Assembly (NCBI GenBank): GCA_026706425.1 | Contig: JAPOYW010000392.1 | Coordinates: 1-5,275 of the forward strand | DNA: 5,275 nt | DNA from: Gammaproteobacteria bacterium | Lineage (GTDB): Bacteria > Pseudomonadota > Gammaproteobacteria > Pseudomonadales > Azotimanducaceae | Direction of reading: 5' to 3' | In this document: positions 1 to 5,275 of the stretch, one piece after another | How positions within the stretch are numbered: position 1 is the first letter of the stretch | How the letters are laid out: the number at the start of each line of letters is the position of its first letter | Notes under the pieces: model-generated | The model's database searches: none | Told to the model about the DNA's origin: nothing | Seen by the model: the letters and a program-made list of their open reading frames with translations, nothing else | Made by a program: the position numbers and the translations under genes

Positions 1-55
1 GACTCAGTTCTTCCTCGATCTCGTCCAATTCGGGGGCTACGTAGTTCAGATGTGC
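1..55. repeat. 55-bp terminal direct repeat, left copy
   Basis: Bases 1-55 are identical, base for base, to 5221-5275 in the same orientation. This is the signature of a circular contig whose ends overlap by one k-mer, and 55 is a common assembler k value. On the minus strand the repeat lies inside an open reading frame that continues on both sides. It therefore looks like ordinary interior sequence rather than a specialised attachment site or transposon end. A true 55-bp duplication flanking a linear segment cannot be excluded from the sequence. Confidence 0.95.
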
Positions 56-315
56 GCCCTTATCGTAACGCTTCGCCCACCGCGAGACTCGCCCGTAACT
101 GTCATTTTACTTTCATTGAACTGGATGTAGTCCTCGTTCGTGAATTGGGCTAGAACCTTGACCATCATCGGTCGCAACTCGAGTCCGCCGTCGGCAATCA
201 TTGGTCCCACCAGCTCTTGGCTGAAGATTCTCTACCACGTATCCGAGAGTTTCCCAACCCAGCCGGCGACAGCATCCTCTCGTATTGTTGCTCCGAATGA
301 CCGCGTTGGTGGTGC
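46..315 (-). pseudogene. Degraded minus-strand gene remnant with internal TAG; downstream part readable as a 51-aa ORF
   Basis: One minus-strand frame is open from 315 down to a TGA at 46-48, except for a TAG at 232-234. Upstream of the TAG it gives 27 residues containing TIREDAVAGWVGKLSDTW. After it comes RIFSQELVGPMIADGG and then LRPMMVKVLAQFTNEDYIQF, which reads like genuine protein. An ATG at 201-199, preceded by a GGTGGG ribosome-binding-like stretch four bases upstream, could start a 51-residue peptide ending at 46. Near the end of this frame a second minus-strand frame (open from 106 downward) takes over with equally protein-like sequence, so a frameshift around 60-100 is likely. I do not recognise the family. 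Interpretation as a decayed gene rests on one stop and one apparent frame switch. An independent small gene is the alternative. Confidence 0.4.
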
Positions 316-409
316 TTATCTGACTGACAGGTCCTTGCTATCCGAATCGGTGTGATTGGCAAATCGTAGACCTTTCCCGGCGAGGGCACAGGAGGGGTCG
401 ACGGATGCT

Positions 410-640
410 TCATCGATGAGTCCAAGCTAGTTGTCGCTCTATCCCTTCTAAGTCACGGATCAGGCGACAAACCTCAAGCCCCGTGTCCCTGCACGTCTGC
501 AGCACCCCGATCAACGGGCGTGGGAACTTCCTCGAAGCAAACGCCACGGTCGCAGGCTCCCTTTGGCATTCGTTGCATGGGTAGGGCGATATGCTAGGCG
601 ACCGGCGCAGCGAATGCGAAGCGCCGAATAGTGCGCTCAA
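410..640 (-). CDS. Hypothetical small Cys-containing protein (76 aa, TTG start), possibly a gene fragment
   Basis: A 76-residue minus-strand frame starts at TTG (640-638) and stops at 410-412. The C-terminal two thirds look protein-like: a CNEC pair at residues 22-25, two more cysteines in a TCRDTGLEVCRLIRDLEGIE stretch, then a helix-like tail. Paired cysteines suggest a possible small zinc-binding fold, but the spacing matches no family I know. The first 20 residues are low quality and no ribosome-binding site is evident. It could be a fragment of a longer lost gene or a chance open frame in GC-rich DNA. Confidence 0.2.
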   Translation of the reverse strand: MSALFGASHSLRRSPSISPYPCNECQREPATVAFASRKFPRPLIGVLQTCRDTGLEVCRLIRDLEGIERQLAWTHR

Positions 641-747
641 ACGCTCAAAACCCGCCGCTTACAGCCAATTCCGTCTCTCATGCTCGGGTCTGCTGGAACT
701 TCTCGAATCGCCACGCCAAAAACCCCGGATCCGGTCGGGCCGTTTGA

Positions 748-1263
748 TCTACCGATCCGCGAAGTGTGTGTCCCTCCAGCATCTGTGAGCGGCTACCGGA
801 TCTGATTTGTCGACCCATCCTCACCCAGTTCGCGCAAGATGACCTGATCGCCATGTTCGAGGTTGCGCCGGATCAGGATGAGATCAAGGTCGTGCAGGAG
901 AAGCACTACCGGCTTGTGCCGGCGTCCGACGTCACGTCTGAGGATCTGTTGCGGTACCGGAACTCCGCGTAGACGGACGCCCGCTCGGCATTCCACTTCA
1001 ACGTCGTACTCAGGAATGTCGAGGCGGCCTGCTGCCAAAGCACCCTCGTCCTGCCCTGGCAACGCGTCGACCAACATGCAAGTGAGACTCTCGTCGTCTA
1101 TCCAGCATGTACACGTTTTTCGGTGCGATTCGGTCTAGAATCGAACACGAAAGCTGGAAGGCAACACCGACCGACGGCACCGGGGGGGATCTCTGAACGT
1201 GCCATAGCGGCCGGGCGACCCAGTGCGACGAACAACAACAGCGCCCGTGGAGCATCTCAATAA
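748..1263 (+). pseudogene. Possible plus-strand gene remnant interrupted by TAG at 970-972
   Basis: After a TGA at 745-747 one plus-strand frame is open to a TAG at 970-972, then again to a TAA at 1261-1263. From about 838 to 969 its codons show purine-rich first positions and G/C-rich third positions. It translates to DDLIAMFEVAPDQDEIKVVQ and then EKHYRLVPASDVTSEDLLRY. After the TAG it continues with AFHFNVVLRNVEAA before becoming low-complexity from about 1150. A GTG at 766 would give a 68-residue product ending at the TAG, without a clear ribosome-binding site. No family is recognised. A minus-strand frame (1077-793) overlaps but reads as its antisense shadow. The call as a decayed gene is tentative. 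Confidence 0.25.
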
Positions 1264-1435
1264 ACATCCAGGCATCAGCCGTCGAGCTGGCAAAGCGCTG
1301 CTTGCGCCCGGTCCCAGAATTTCCGATGTGCCCACGGGTCGTTGGGGTGGTTGCACGGTGGAAGCGCGGGTTCTTCGGACTGCTCTAGGGGGTCGGCATG
1401 AGACCTAACGGCAGAGTCAGTCGTCACCCTGAGGG
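973..1435. other. Stretch without a convincing gene upstream of the operon
   Basis: Apart from the tail of the possible remnant ending at 1263, I see no supported gene, RNA gene, strong promoter or rho-independent terminator here. The region holds a run of seven G at 1182-1188. The operon promoter should lie within it or further upstream. A TTGCAC at 1351-1356 could act as a -35 element, but no matching -10 follows at good spacing, so no promoter is assigned. Confidence 0.5.
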
Positions 1436-2521
1436 ATGCGATCATCGGAGCCAAACGGTGGGGCTATGACGAGGGGCTATCGGCAGGCACCCTATGGCTG
1501 GGTCGTAGATGACTTCGTCGATGCTCCTGCCGGAGAGACGTTCATCGAGAGTGACCCCTGGGATCCAAACGTACTCCCAACCGTCGCATCGGGCTTGTCG
1601 CCGCCAGACCGACAGGGCTACGAGTCGGAAGCCACTGCCCACCCAGTCAAGACCGACAGTGCTTGGGACTTTGTCGACGAGTTGGCGGACATCGATCCGA
1701 ACGATCAATGGTCGGAAGATGCTCTCGACCTTCCTTCAGATTGGATTGAGCCGGATCCAACCATTGATGCGAGAAGCGAACTCAGCAAATCGTTGTACCC
1801 GGCAGACGAAACTGTCACCGACATCACGCGCGAACTCAAGATCGGAGAACTGTTGGCGCAAATCCAGCCGATCACCGATGAACAACGGACTCGATGCTAC
1901 GAGGTGCTGAGGGATTGCGGAATCGGTCGACTTCGCCGGTGGATTCCCTGGCTCAGCAAACGTGCTTGGTGCGGCAAGAAGCTACAGTTGTTCCTAGAGT
2001 TCCGTTGCCACTGGGAGTCGAGCGCAAACATTCGATGGTGGGAGACATTTCACTGGGACTATCGCGAGCAGGATTGGATGCCGAGCTACCAGTCGGGAAC
2101 TCTGACCCTAGACCATGGTCGCGAGCTGGTGGAAAGACGAGCGCATTGCGACGTGGCCCACGTAATCGACCCAGCTTGGTTCCTTGAATGGGAGAACGAC
2201 GCTGTTTGGGAGCTTGGCGTTCGGTCCTTCGCGAGTTTCGCTGTGTTCCGAGCCGGAATCACGAATGGGGACGACTGGAGGGAGCACTTGTCGCGCCAAG
2301 ACCGACGGACTCAGTTGGAGATAGCGCAGTGCTCAGACGGCAGCTTTGCGCCGTTCATGCTGCCGACCTTCGGGCAGCAATACGGGTTTCCCCGGGTCCT
2401 CATTGCCGGGTCGAATCCGCTGCCCGGCGTTGCGGAGATCGCGCGACGCAATGCAGCGGCGCTGGGCGGTGACCACTCCCGATCCTGGCGTGAAGTCATT
2501 GATCGGTTGACCGGCTACTGA
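1436..2521 (+). CDS. Unknown Trp-rich, N-terminally acidic protein (361 aa), first gene of the helicase operon
   Basis: This is the only clearly intact gene in the window. Residues 20-115 are acidic and likely disordered, with many Asp, Glu and Pro. A short helical segment follows at about 125-150, then a basic, Trp-rich core at 165-215 (RRWIPWLSKRAWCG, then RWWETFHWDY), and a mixed folded-looking C-terminal half. Eighteen Trp residues in 361 (5%) is unusual. I see no signal peptide, membrane span, nucleotide-binding or nuclease motif. Two starts are possible: ATG 1436, almost touching GAGGG, or ATG 1466 (residue 11), preceded by GGTGGGG at better spacing. The stop at 2519-2521 is one base from the next ATG, so it is probably translationally coupled to the helicase and may work with it, for example as a specificity or regulatory partner. 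That role is inferred only from position. Confidence 0.8.
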   Translation: MRSSEPNGGAMTRGYRQAPYGWVVDDFVDAPAGETFIESDPWDPNVLPTVASGLSPPDRQGYESEATAHPVKTDSAWDFVDELADIDPNDQWSEDALDLPSDWIEPDPTIDARSELSKSLYPADETVTDITRELKIGELLAQIQPITDEQRTRCYEVLRDCGIGRLRRWIPWLSKRAWCGKKLQLFLEFRCHWESSANIRWWETFHWDYREQDWMPSYQSGTLTLDHGRELVERRAHCDVAHVIDPAWFLEWENDAVWELGVRSFASFAVFRAGITNGDDWREHLSRQDRRTQLEIAQCSDGSFAPFMLPTFGQQYGFPRVLIAGSNPLPGVAEIARRNAAALGGDHSRSWREVIDRLTGY

Positions 2522-2522
2522 C

Positions 2523-2939
2523 ATGTCTACGCAATCTGGGCTCCTTGTGCCCGGCGAGGACTGCTTCGTCGCACACCGAGACCCTACTAGCTCGTACGAC
2601 GGGCAGTTGGGCGTCGTGGTGCAATCCGACAGCGAGGCGTTGCGCTTGCAGGTCCAATGGGGCCGCAACGGCGACCTGGCATGGCACGGCGTAGAGGATT
2701 TGCGGAACGGATTCCGGAAGGGGCATGTGGTTCAGGACCGCCCCAGATCCAATACGCGAACGACCTTGGGCACCGGTACCGTGGTCGGACATCGCGAGAT
2801 CGCAGATCGAGAGATGGTTCTCGTCCAACTGCACAGGACGGGCGATAGCCGGTGGTTACCGTTCGAGCACTTGGTCCGAGTTCGCGACGCCGGCTGGAAA
2901 TACTCGAACGCTCGCCGAGCGACTTCAGGTGCTCACTGA
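2523..2939 (+). CDS. N-terminal fragment of a RapA/DrmD-like SNF2 helicase: tandem Tudor/KOW-like module (138 aa)
   Basis: The ATG follows the upstream stop by one base (TGAcATG), so translation is probably coupled. Two beta-rich repeats share a pattern: GVVV at residue 30 leading to VQW and WHGVEDL (about 27-64), then GTVV at residue 85 leading to VLVQL and WLPFEHLVRV (about 82-120). This matches the tandem Tudor-like N-terminal domain of RapA/HepA-type SNF2 proteins, which lies ahead of the ATPase and regulates it. After WKYSN (residues 125-129) the homologous protein would continue toward Walker A. Here the frame instead runs nine residues of unrelated sequence to TGA 2937-2939, while the next frame carries the later helicase. 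So this is the stump of a broken gene. If expressed it would be a free Tudor-like protein without ATPase. Confidence 0.7.
   Translation: MSTQSGLLVPGEDCFVAHRDPTSSYDGQLGVVVQSDSEALRLQVQWGRNGDLAWHGVEDLRNGFRKGHVVQDRPRSNTRTTLGTGTVVGHREIADREMVLVQLHRTGDSRWLPFEHLVRVRDAGWKYSNARRATSGAH
2716..2727 (+). promoter_or_regulatory. Purine-rich ribosome-binding-like sequence before ATG 2725
   Basis: GGAAGGGG at 2716-2723 ends one base before ATG 2725, inside the Tudor-coding frame. The close spacing makes it a poor site if the GGGG pairs, though GGAAG gives a spacing of four. It could allow internal initiation of a 712-residue protein carrying 61 unrelated residues in front of the second RecA lobe. It may be chance within coding sequence. 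Confidence 0.2.
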
Positions 2940-4863
2940 CAGTTTCATCTTCCTGAGCGGGACGCCCCACCAAGGCAGGACAGACCAATTCGTCAACGTC
3001 CTACTGCTGCTACGACCGGACCTGAAGTCCCGCCTCGGTGCAATGTTCAGCGACCCATCGGTGGTCGGGGAAGTGGTGTTGCGCAATCGGAAGAGTCTCG
3101 TGACCGACGCTTCCGGTAAATTCCTGTTCTGCGGGCAGGACACGAACTTGGTGGAGGTCCCGCTCTCCGAAGCGGCCGCAGACTTCGACGTACAGCTTCG
3201 CCGTTACATCCGATACGGATACGCTGCATCGGAGGCGGGCGGTGTTACTGGGCGCGCGGTGGGCTTTGTCATGACCACCTACCGAAAGCTCGCTTCGTCA
3301 AGCATCGCCGCGATCGAGAGGGCGTTGGAGCGGCGCCGCGCAAGACTGACGGGCGAACTGGCCAGCGCCTCAGATCGCATGTCGCACGACCGGTTCGAGG
3401 AACTTCAAGACGTCTTCGAAGAAGGTGACGACGGCGAAGACGATCTAGATGCCATCTCGGATGAGGTGTCAGTTATGGGGGCTGGTTCCAACCCGTTCTT
3501 CGCCAACGAGATGCAGATGCTCAACGAGTTGTGTATGGCAGCGAAAGTCGTCAGAGCGGACGACCGGAAACTCGCGGAGTTTCTCACCAGCATTGTTGAT
3601 CCGGTGCACGGCAACGGCCTCAAGCTCCTTGTCTTCACCGAGTACCGAGGCACACAGGACTACCTCGTGGATGCGCTGGCGCAGCGTTATCCCGGTAGCG
3701 GCGTCTGCTCAATAAACGGCGGCATGAGTCTGGACAAGAAGCGAGAGCAAATCGACGCGTTCAACGACCATGCGCAGTTTATGGTGTCCACGGAGGCGGG
3801 CGGCGAAGGAATCAACCTTCACTACAGCTGCTACATGCTGGTCAACTACGACCTGCCGTGGAACCCGCGTCGCCTGGTACAACGCGCAGGCCGTTTGTAC
3901 CGCTACGGGCAGACCGAGAGGGTTGTCGTCTTTAACCTCGTGGCTCAAGACGGCTTCGACAACAAGGCGCTTGGGATGCTCTTGAATCGCGTCTCCACGA
4001 TTGCCCACGACATGTCCGACGTGAGCCCCGAGTTCCACGAAGGGCTGGAGACCGAGATAGTCGGTGCCCTGCTTGAACGTGTCGACATCGCGCAGATTCT
4101 CGCAAACAGCCGGGAAATGGTGATCGATCAACGCAGCGAGGCGGAGATCGACGAAGCGGTCGAACGCGCGAAGCAGTCCCAGTCCTTGCAGGAGCAGCTT
4201 TTCGCGCACATCGAAGGCTATGATCCCAACACAACGGCCGCGTTGCACACCTTCGGTCCAGAGGAGGTGCTGTCTTTCCTCGAAGGAGTCTTGCCGCGAC
4301 GCGGCATACGGATACGCGACAGGCTACACAACGGTCGAGTGCTCGAGCTCGAGTTGTCCGAGGAGATGCGAGGCAGGTATTCGGAGTTCGGCGGACGTAC
4401 TGTCGTGCGAGTTACCGTCGACCGTCGCCTTGCCATCCGCGACGAACGGAACGTCTCGATGGACTTTGCGAGCGTGTTTTTCTCGGACTTGATCGAGTTC
4501 GCGAAGTCGCCGGAGTTCGGTGGTGAACATGCGAGTCTACGGGCGCCGAAGGAAGGAGTCTTGGGAATCTACAAGGTTCGATGGCAGAACGACCAAGGGT
4601 TGCCGCGATGGGAGATGCTGGTGCCGGTGTTCCTCTCAACCGGTAGTGAGGCGGCGCTCCCAAACCCGGACTTCTTTGGTTCCCTCCTGCACTCCTCTGA
4701 CGCCCCAGCGTCCGCGCCACACCCTGGGCCAGTGGTCGGGCGTCGCGAAACGCTGAAGCGGCTCGACGAATGCGCTGCGGCGGTATTGGCCGAGCGATGC
4801 ACACCTCTCCGCCATCCGAATGATCTCGTGTTGCTCGCGGCGGCGGATTTGCAGGGGCAGTGA
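2725..4863 (+). pseudogene. SNF2-family helicase lacking Walker A and DEAH: motif III, second RecA lobe and C-terminal region (DISARM DrmD/RapA-like)
   Basis: The open frame runs from ATG 2725, but its first 61 codons are the out-of-frame shadow of the Tudor module. Helicase sequence begins at about 2908 with LAERLQVLTD. Motif III is LSGTPHQG (2953-2976). A conserved block through LRNRKSLVTD and FVMTTYRKLASSSIAAIERA follows. Then come a charged helix and acidic linker (3310-3471), motif IV at KLLVFTEYRG (3622-3651), motif V at STEAGGEGINL (3787-3819) and motif VI at QRAGRLYRYGQ (3880-3912). A C-terminal region of over 300 residues, as in RapA/HepA-type proteins, ends at TGA 4861-4863. No GxGKT or DExH motif occurs anywhere in the window, so the product could not hydrolyse ATP alone. 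The family normally approaches or exceeds 950 residues; the two pieces total about 780, so roughly 200 residues are missing. DrmD is the nearest named relative I can suggest from memory; a stand-alone RapA-like helicase is the alternative. Confidence 0.8.
2905..2912 (+). other. Deletion and frame-switch junction inside the helicase gene
   Basis: Up to codon AAC (2907-2909) the frame starting at 2523 reads a sensible end of the Tudor module (WKYSN). From codon CTC (2911-2913) the frame starting at 2725 reads sensible helicase (LAERLQVLTD). The reading phase differs by one and the whole ATPase motif I-II block is absent between them. The break point is therefore placed at about 2905-2912. The sequence cannot tell whether this is a genuine deletion or a misjoin between similar molecules. 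Confidence 0.7.
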
Positions 4864-4864
4864 T

Positions 4865-4878
4865 CGCGACCGGTCGCG
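4865..4878. repeat. 14-bp perfect palindrome just after the helicase stop
   Basis: CGCGACCGGTCGCG is a perfect palindrome starting two bases after TGA 4861-4863. As RNA it could form a five-pair stem with a four-base loop. No T tract follows, so it is not a typical rho-independent terminator. It may be a weak 3' hairpin, a protein-binding palindrome, or chance in GC-rich DNA. Confidence 0.5.
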
Positions 4879-5220
4879 CGCTCAGACGCCGAGTTGACCC
4901 GTGCCACGAGCGCGGGCCTCGACATCTGCACGCGTTGGGATCCGCTCTCTGGGCAGGCATCCGTCTCGCAATCCCCCGTCCAAGTGCCCTGCGCGGTCTC
5001 GGTTGACGAAGTGCGCAAGCGGCATCTGTTAGTGAGTGTTAGTGAGCGTTCATCTCTCGTCGAGGGCATTGCACTGGATGGCAACGCCCGCCCGAGTTCC
5101 GTCCCGTCGAATCCGGTCTCCCTCTCCGCCAGTCGGGCCAACCTTCGTGGTGTTGCCTCGGGTGAAACACCGGTGGCTTCACTTGTAGCTCCTCACCCTT
5201 TTTGAACCACTGGTCGACGA
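4879..5220. other. Stretch downstream of the operon without an intact gene
   Basis: A GTG at 4860 overlapping the helicase stop opens 48 Arg-rich codons to TGA 5004-5006, and a TTG at 4894 opens 103 codons to 5205. Neither reads like a known protein. On the minus strand the second half holds the tail of the remnant that crosses the circle junction. No DISARM methyltransferase, DrmA or DrmB sequence follows the helicase, unlike a complete class 1 DISARM locus. Confidence 0.5.
5028..5050 (+). repeat. Short tandem repeat, 10-bp unit, 2.3 copies
   Basis: GTTAGTGAGT (5028-5037) is followed directly by GTTAGTGAGC (5038-5047) and a partial third GTT. The copies differ at one base. It lies in a region without an intact gene. 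The number of units is too low to call an iteron array or origin. Confidence 0.6.
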
Positions 5221-5275
5221 GACTCAGTTCTTCCTCGATCTCGTCCAATTCGGGGGCTACGTAGTTCAGATGTGC
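5039..5275 (-). pseudogene. Continuation of the minus-strand remnant across the circle junction (partial at window end)
   Basis: The minus-strand frame is open from the right window edge to a stop at 5039-5041. On the circle it continues upstream through 1-106 to a TAA at 107-109, giving 95 codons before the stop. The part over the junction reads KRYDKGAHLNYVAP followed by ELDEIEEELSLVDQWFKKG, a charged, helix-forming sequence typical of real protein. No ATG starts this frame; only weak starts such as the TTG at 5248-5246 exist. It therefore looks like the downstream half of the gene seen at 46-315, displaced by a frameshift. After about 5170 the sequence turns Arg/Pro-rich and less convincing. 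Family unknown. Confidence 0.4.
5221..5275. repeat. 55-bp terminal direct repeat, right copy
   Basis: Exact copy of bases 1-55. Merging the two copies gives a circle of 5220 bp. The minus-strand frame entering from the left part of the window (positions 106 to 56) continues through this repeat into 5220-5039 without a stop, which supports real continuity of the molecule across the junction. Confidence 0.95.

Noticed and set aside
727..758. Imperfect inverted repeat GGATCCGGT / ACCGATCC as a terminator or regulatory hairpin
   Set aside because: The stem contains a bulge, the loop is 15 bases, there is no T tract, and it does not sit at the end of any supported gene.
793..1077. 94-aa minus-strand frame
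   Set aside because: The opposite strand has better codon periodicity (purine first positions, G/C third positions) over 838-969, so I treat this as its shadow, though neither strand is certain.
46..1263. Amber (TAG) recoding, since two protein-like frames are each interrupted by a single TAG
   Set aside because: Two cases are too few, one frame also shows an apparent frameshift, and decay explains both. The clear genes end in TGA and give no evidence of recoding.
2725..2907. First 61 codons of the 712-codon frame as a real N-terminal domain
   Set aside because: They overlap the Tudor-like coding frame, read as Arg/Pro/Ser-rich shadow sequence, and precede the point where helicase homology begins. 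The other frame carries the recognisable repeats here.
2931..2940. Programmed +1 frameshift joining the two helicase pieces
   Set aside because: Even a perfect frame change would leave the protein without Walker A and DEAH, so the join is a deletion or misjoin and not a recoding site. No slippery sequence or stimulatory structure is evident.
3709..4248. Long minus-strand frame (179 aa) opposite the helicase
   Set aside because: It is antisense to the strongly conserved motif V-VI region and the following C-terminal region, so it is a shadow of a real gene in GC-rich DNA.
4412..5141. Minus-strand frames of 182 and 190 aa opposite the helicase C-terminus
   Set aside because: They are Arg/Ser/Pro-rich, overlap each other and the helicase, and look like shadow translation. 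The part beyond 4863 has no independent support.
1..5275. tRNA, rRNA, CRISPR array, insertion sequence
   Set aside because: No tRNA arm pattern, rRNA block, regularly spaced repeats, transposase motif or terminal inverted repeats were seen on either strand.

Overview
The window is GC-rich bacterial DNA with high-GC third codon positions. It fits an actinobacterial or similar high-GC host, but nothing in it fixes the taxon. Its first 55 bases (1-55) and last 55 bases (5221-5275) are identical, so it closes into a 5220-bp circle. An open minus-strand frame continues without interruption across that closure. The overlap length suits a de Bruijn-graph contig that circularised with k=55. The molecule could be a real circle, a tandem duplication or an assembly loop. 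No replication, partition, mobilisation, integrase or transposase gene was recognised, so an autonomous plasmid is not supported.

The recognisable content is one plus-strand operon. It starts with an intact 361-residue protein of unknown function (1436-2521), acidic at its N-terminus and unusually rich in tryptophan. One base after its stop, a RapA/HepA-like SNF2-family helicase gene begins (2523-4863), resembling the DISARM DrmD type of helicase. The helicase is broken. Its N-terminal tandem Tudor/KOW-like module (2523 to about 2907) is joined directly, in the wrong frame, to the segment just before ATPase motif III (from about 2908). Walker A and DEAH motifs are absent. The second RecA lobe (motifs IV, V and VI) and the long C-terminal region are well preserved.

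The rest of the circle (4864-5220 plus 1-1435, about 1.8 kb) has no intact recognisable gene. It holds protein-like but interrupted reading frames. A minus-strand remnant runs from 315 down through position 1 and on into 5275-5039, with an in-frame TAG and an apparent frame switch. A plus-strand remnant at 748-1263 is also split by a TAG. There is a small Cys-containing minus-strand frame at 410-640, a 14-bp palindrome directly after the helicase stop, and a short 10-bp tandem repeat near 5028-5050.

Reading: the intact ancestor of the operon is probably a two-gene module, a Trp-rich partner plus a Tudor-SNF2 ATPase, plausibly a phage-defence or DNA-transaction system. The copy here has lost the catalytic half of its ATPase lobe. 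Whether that loss and the circularity are biological or come from assembly is the main question.
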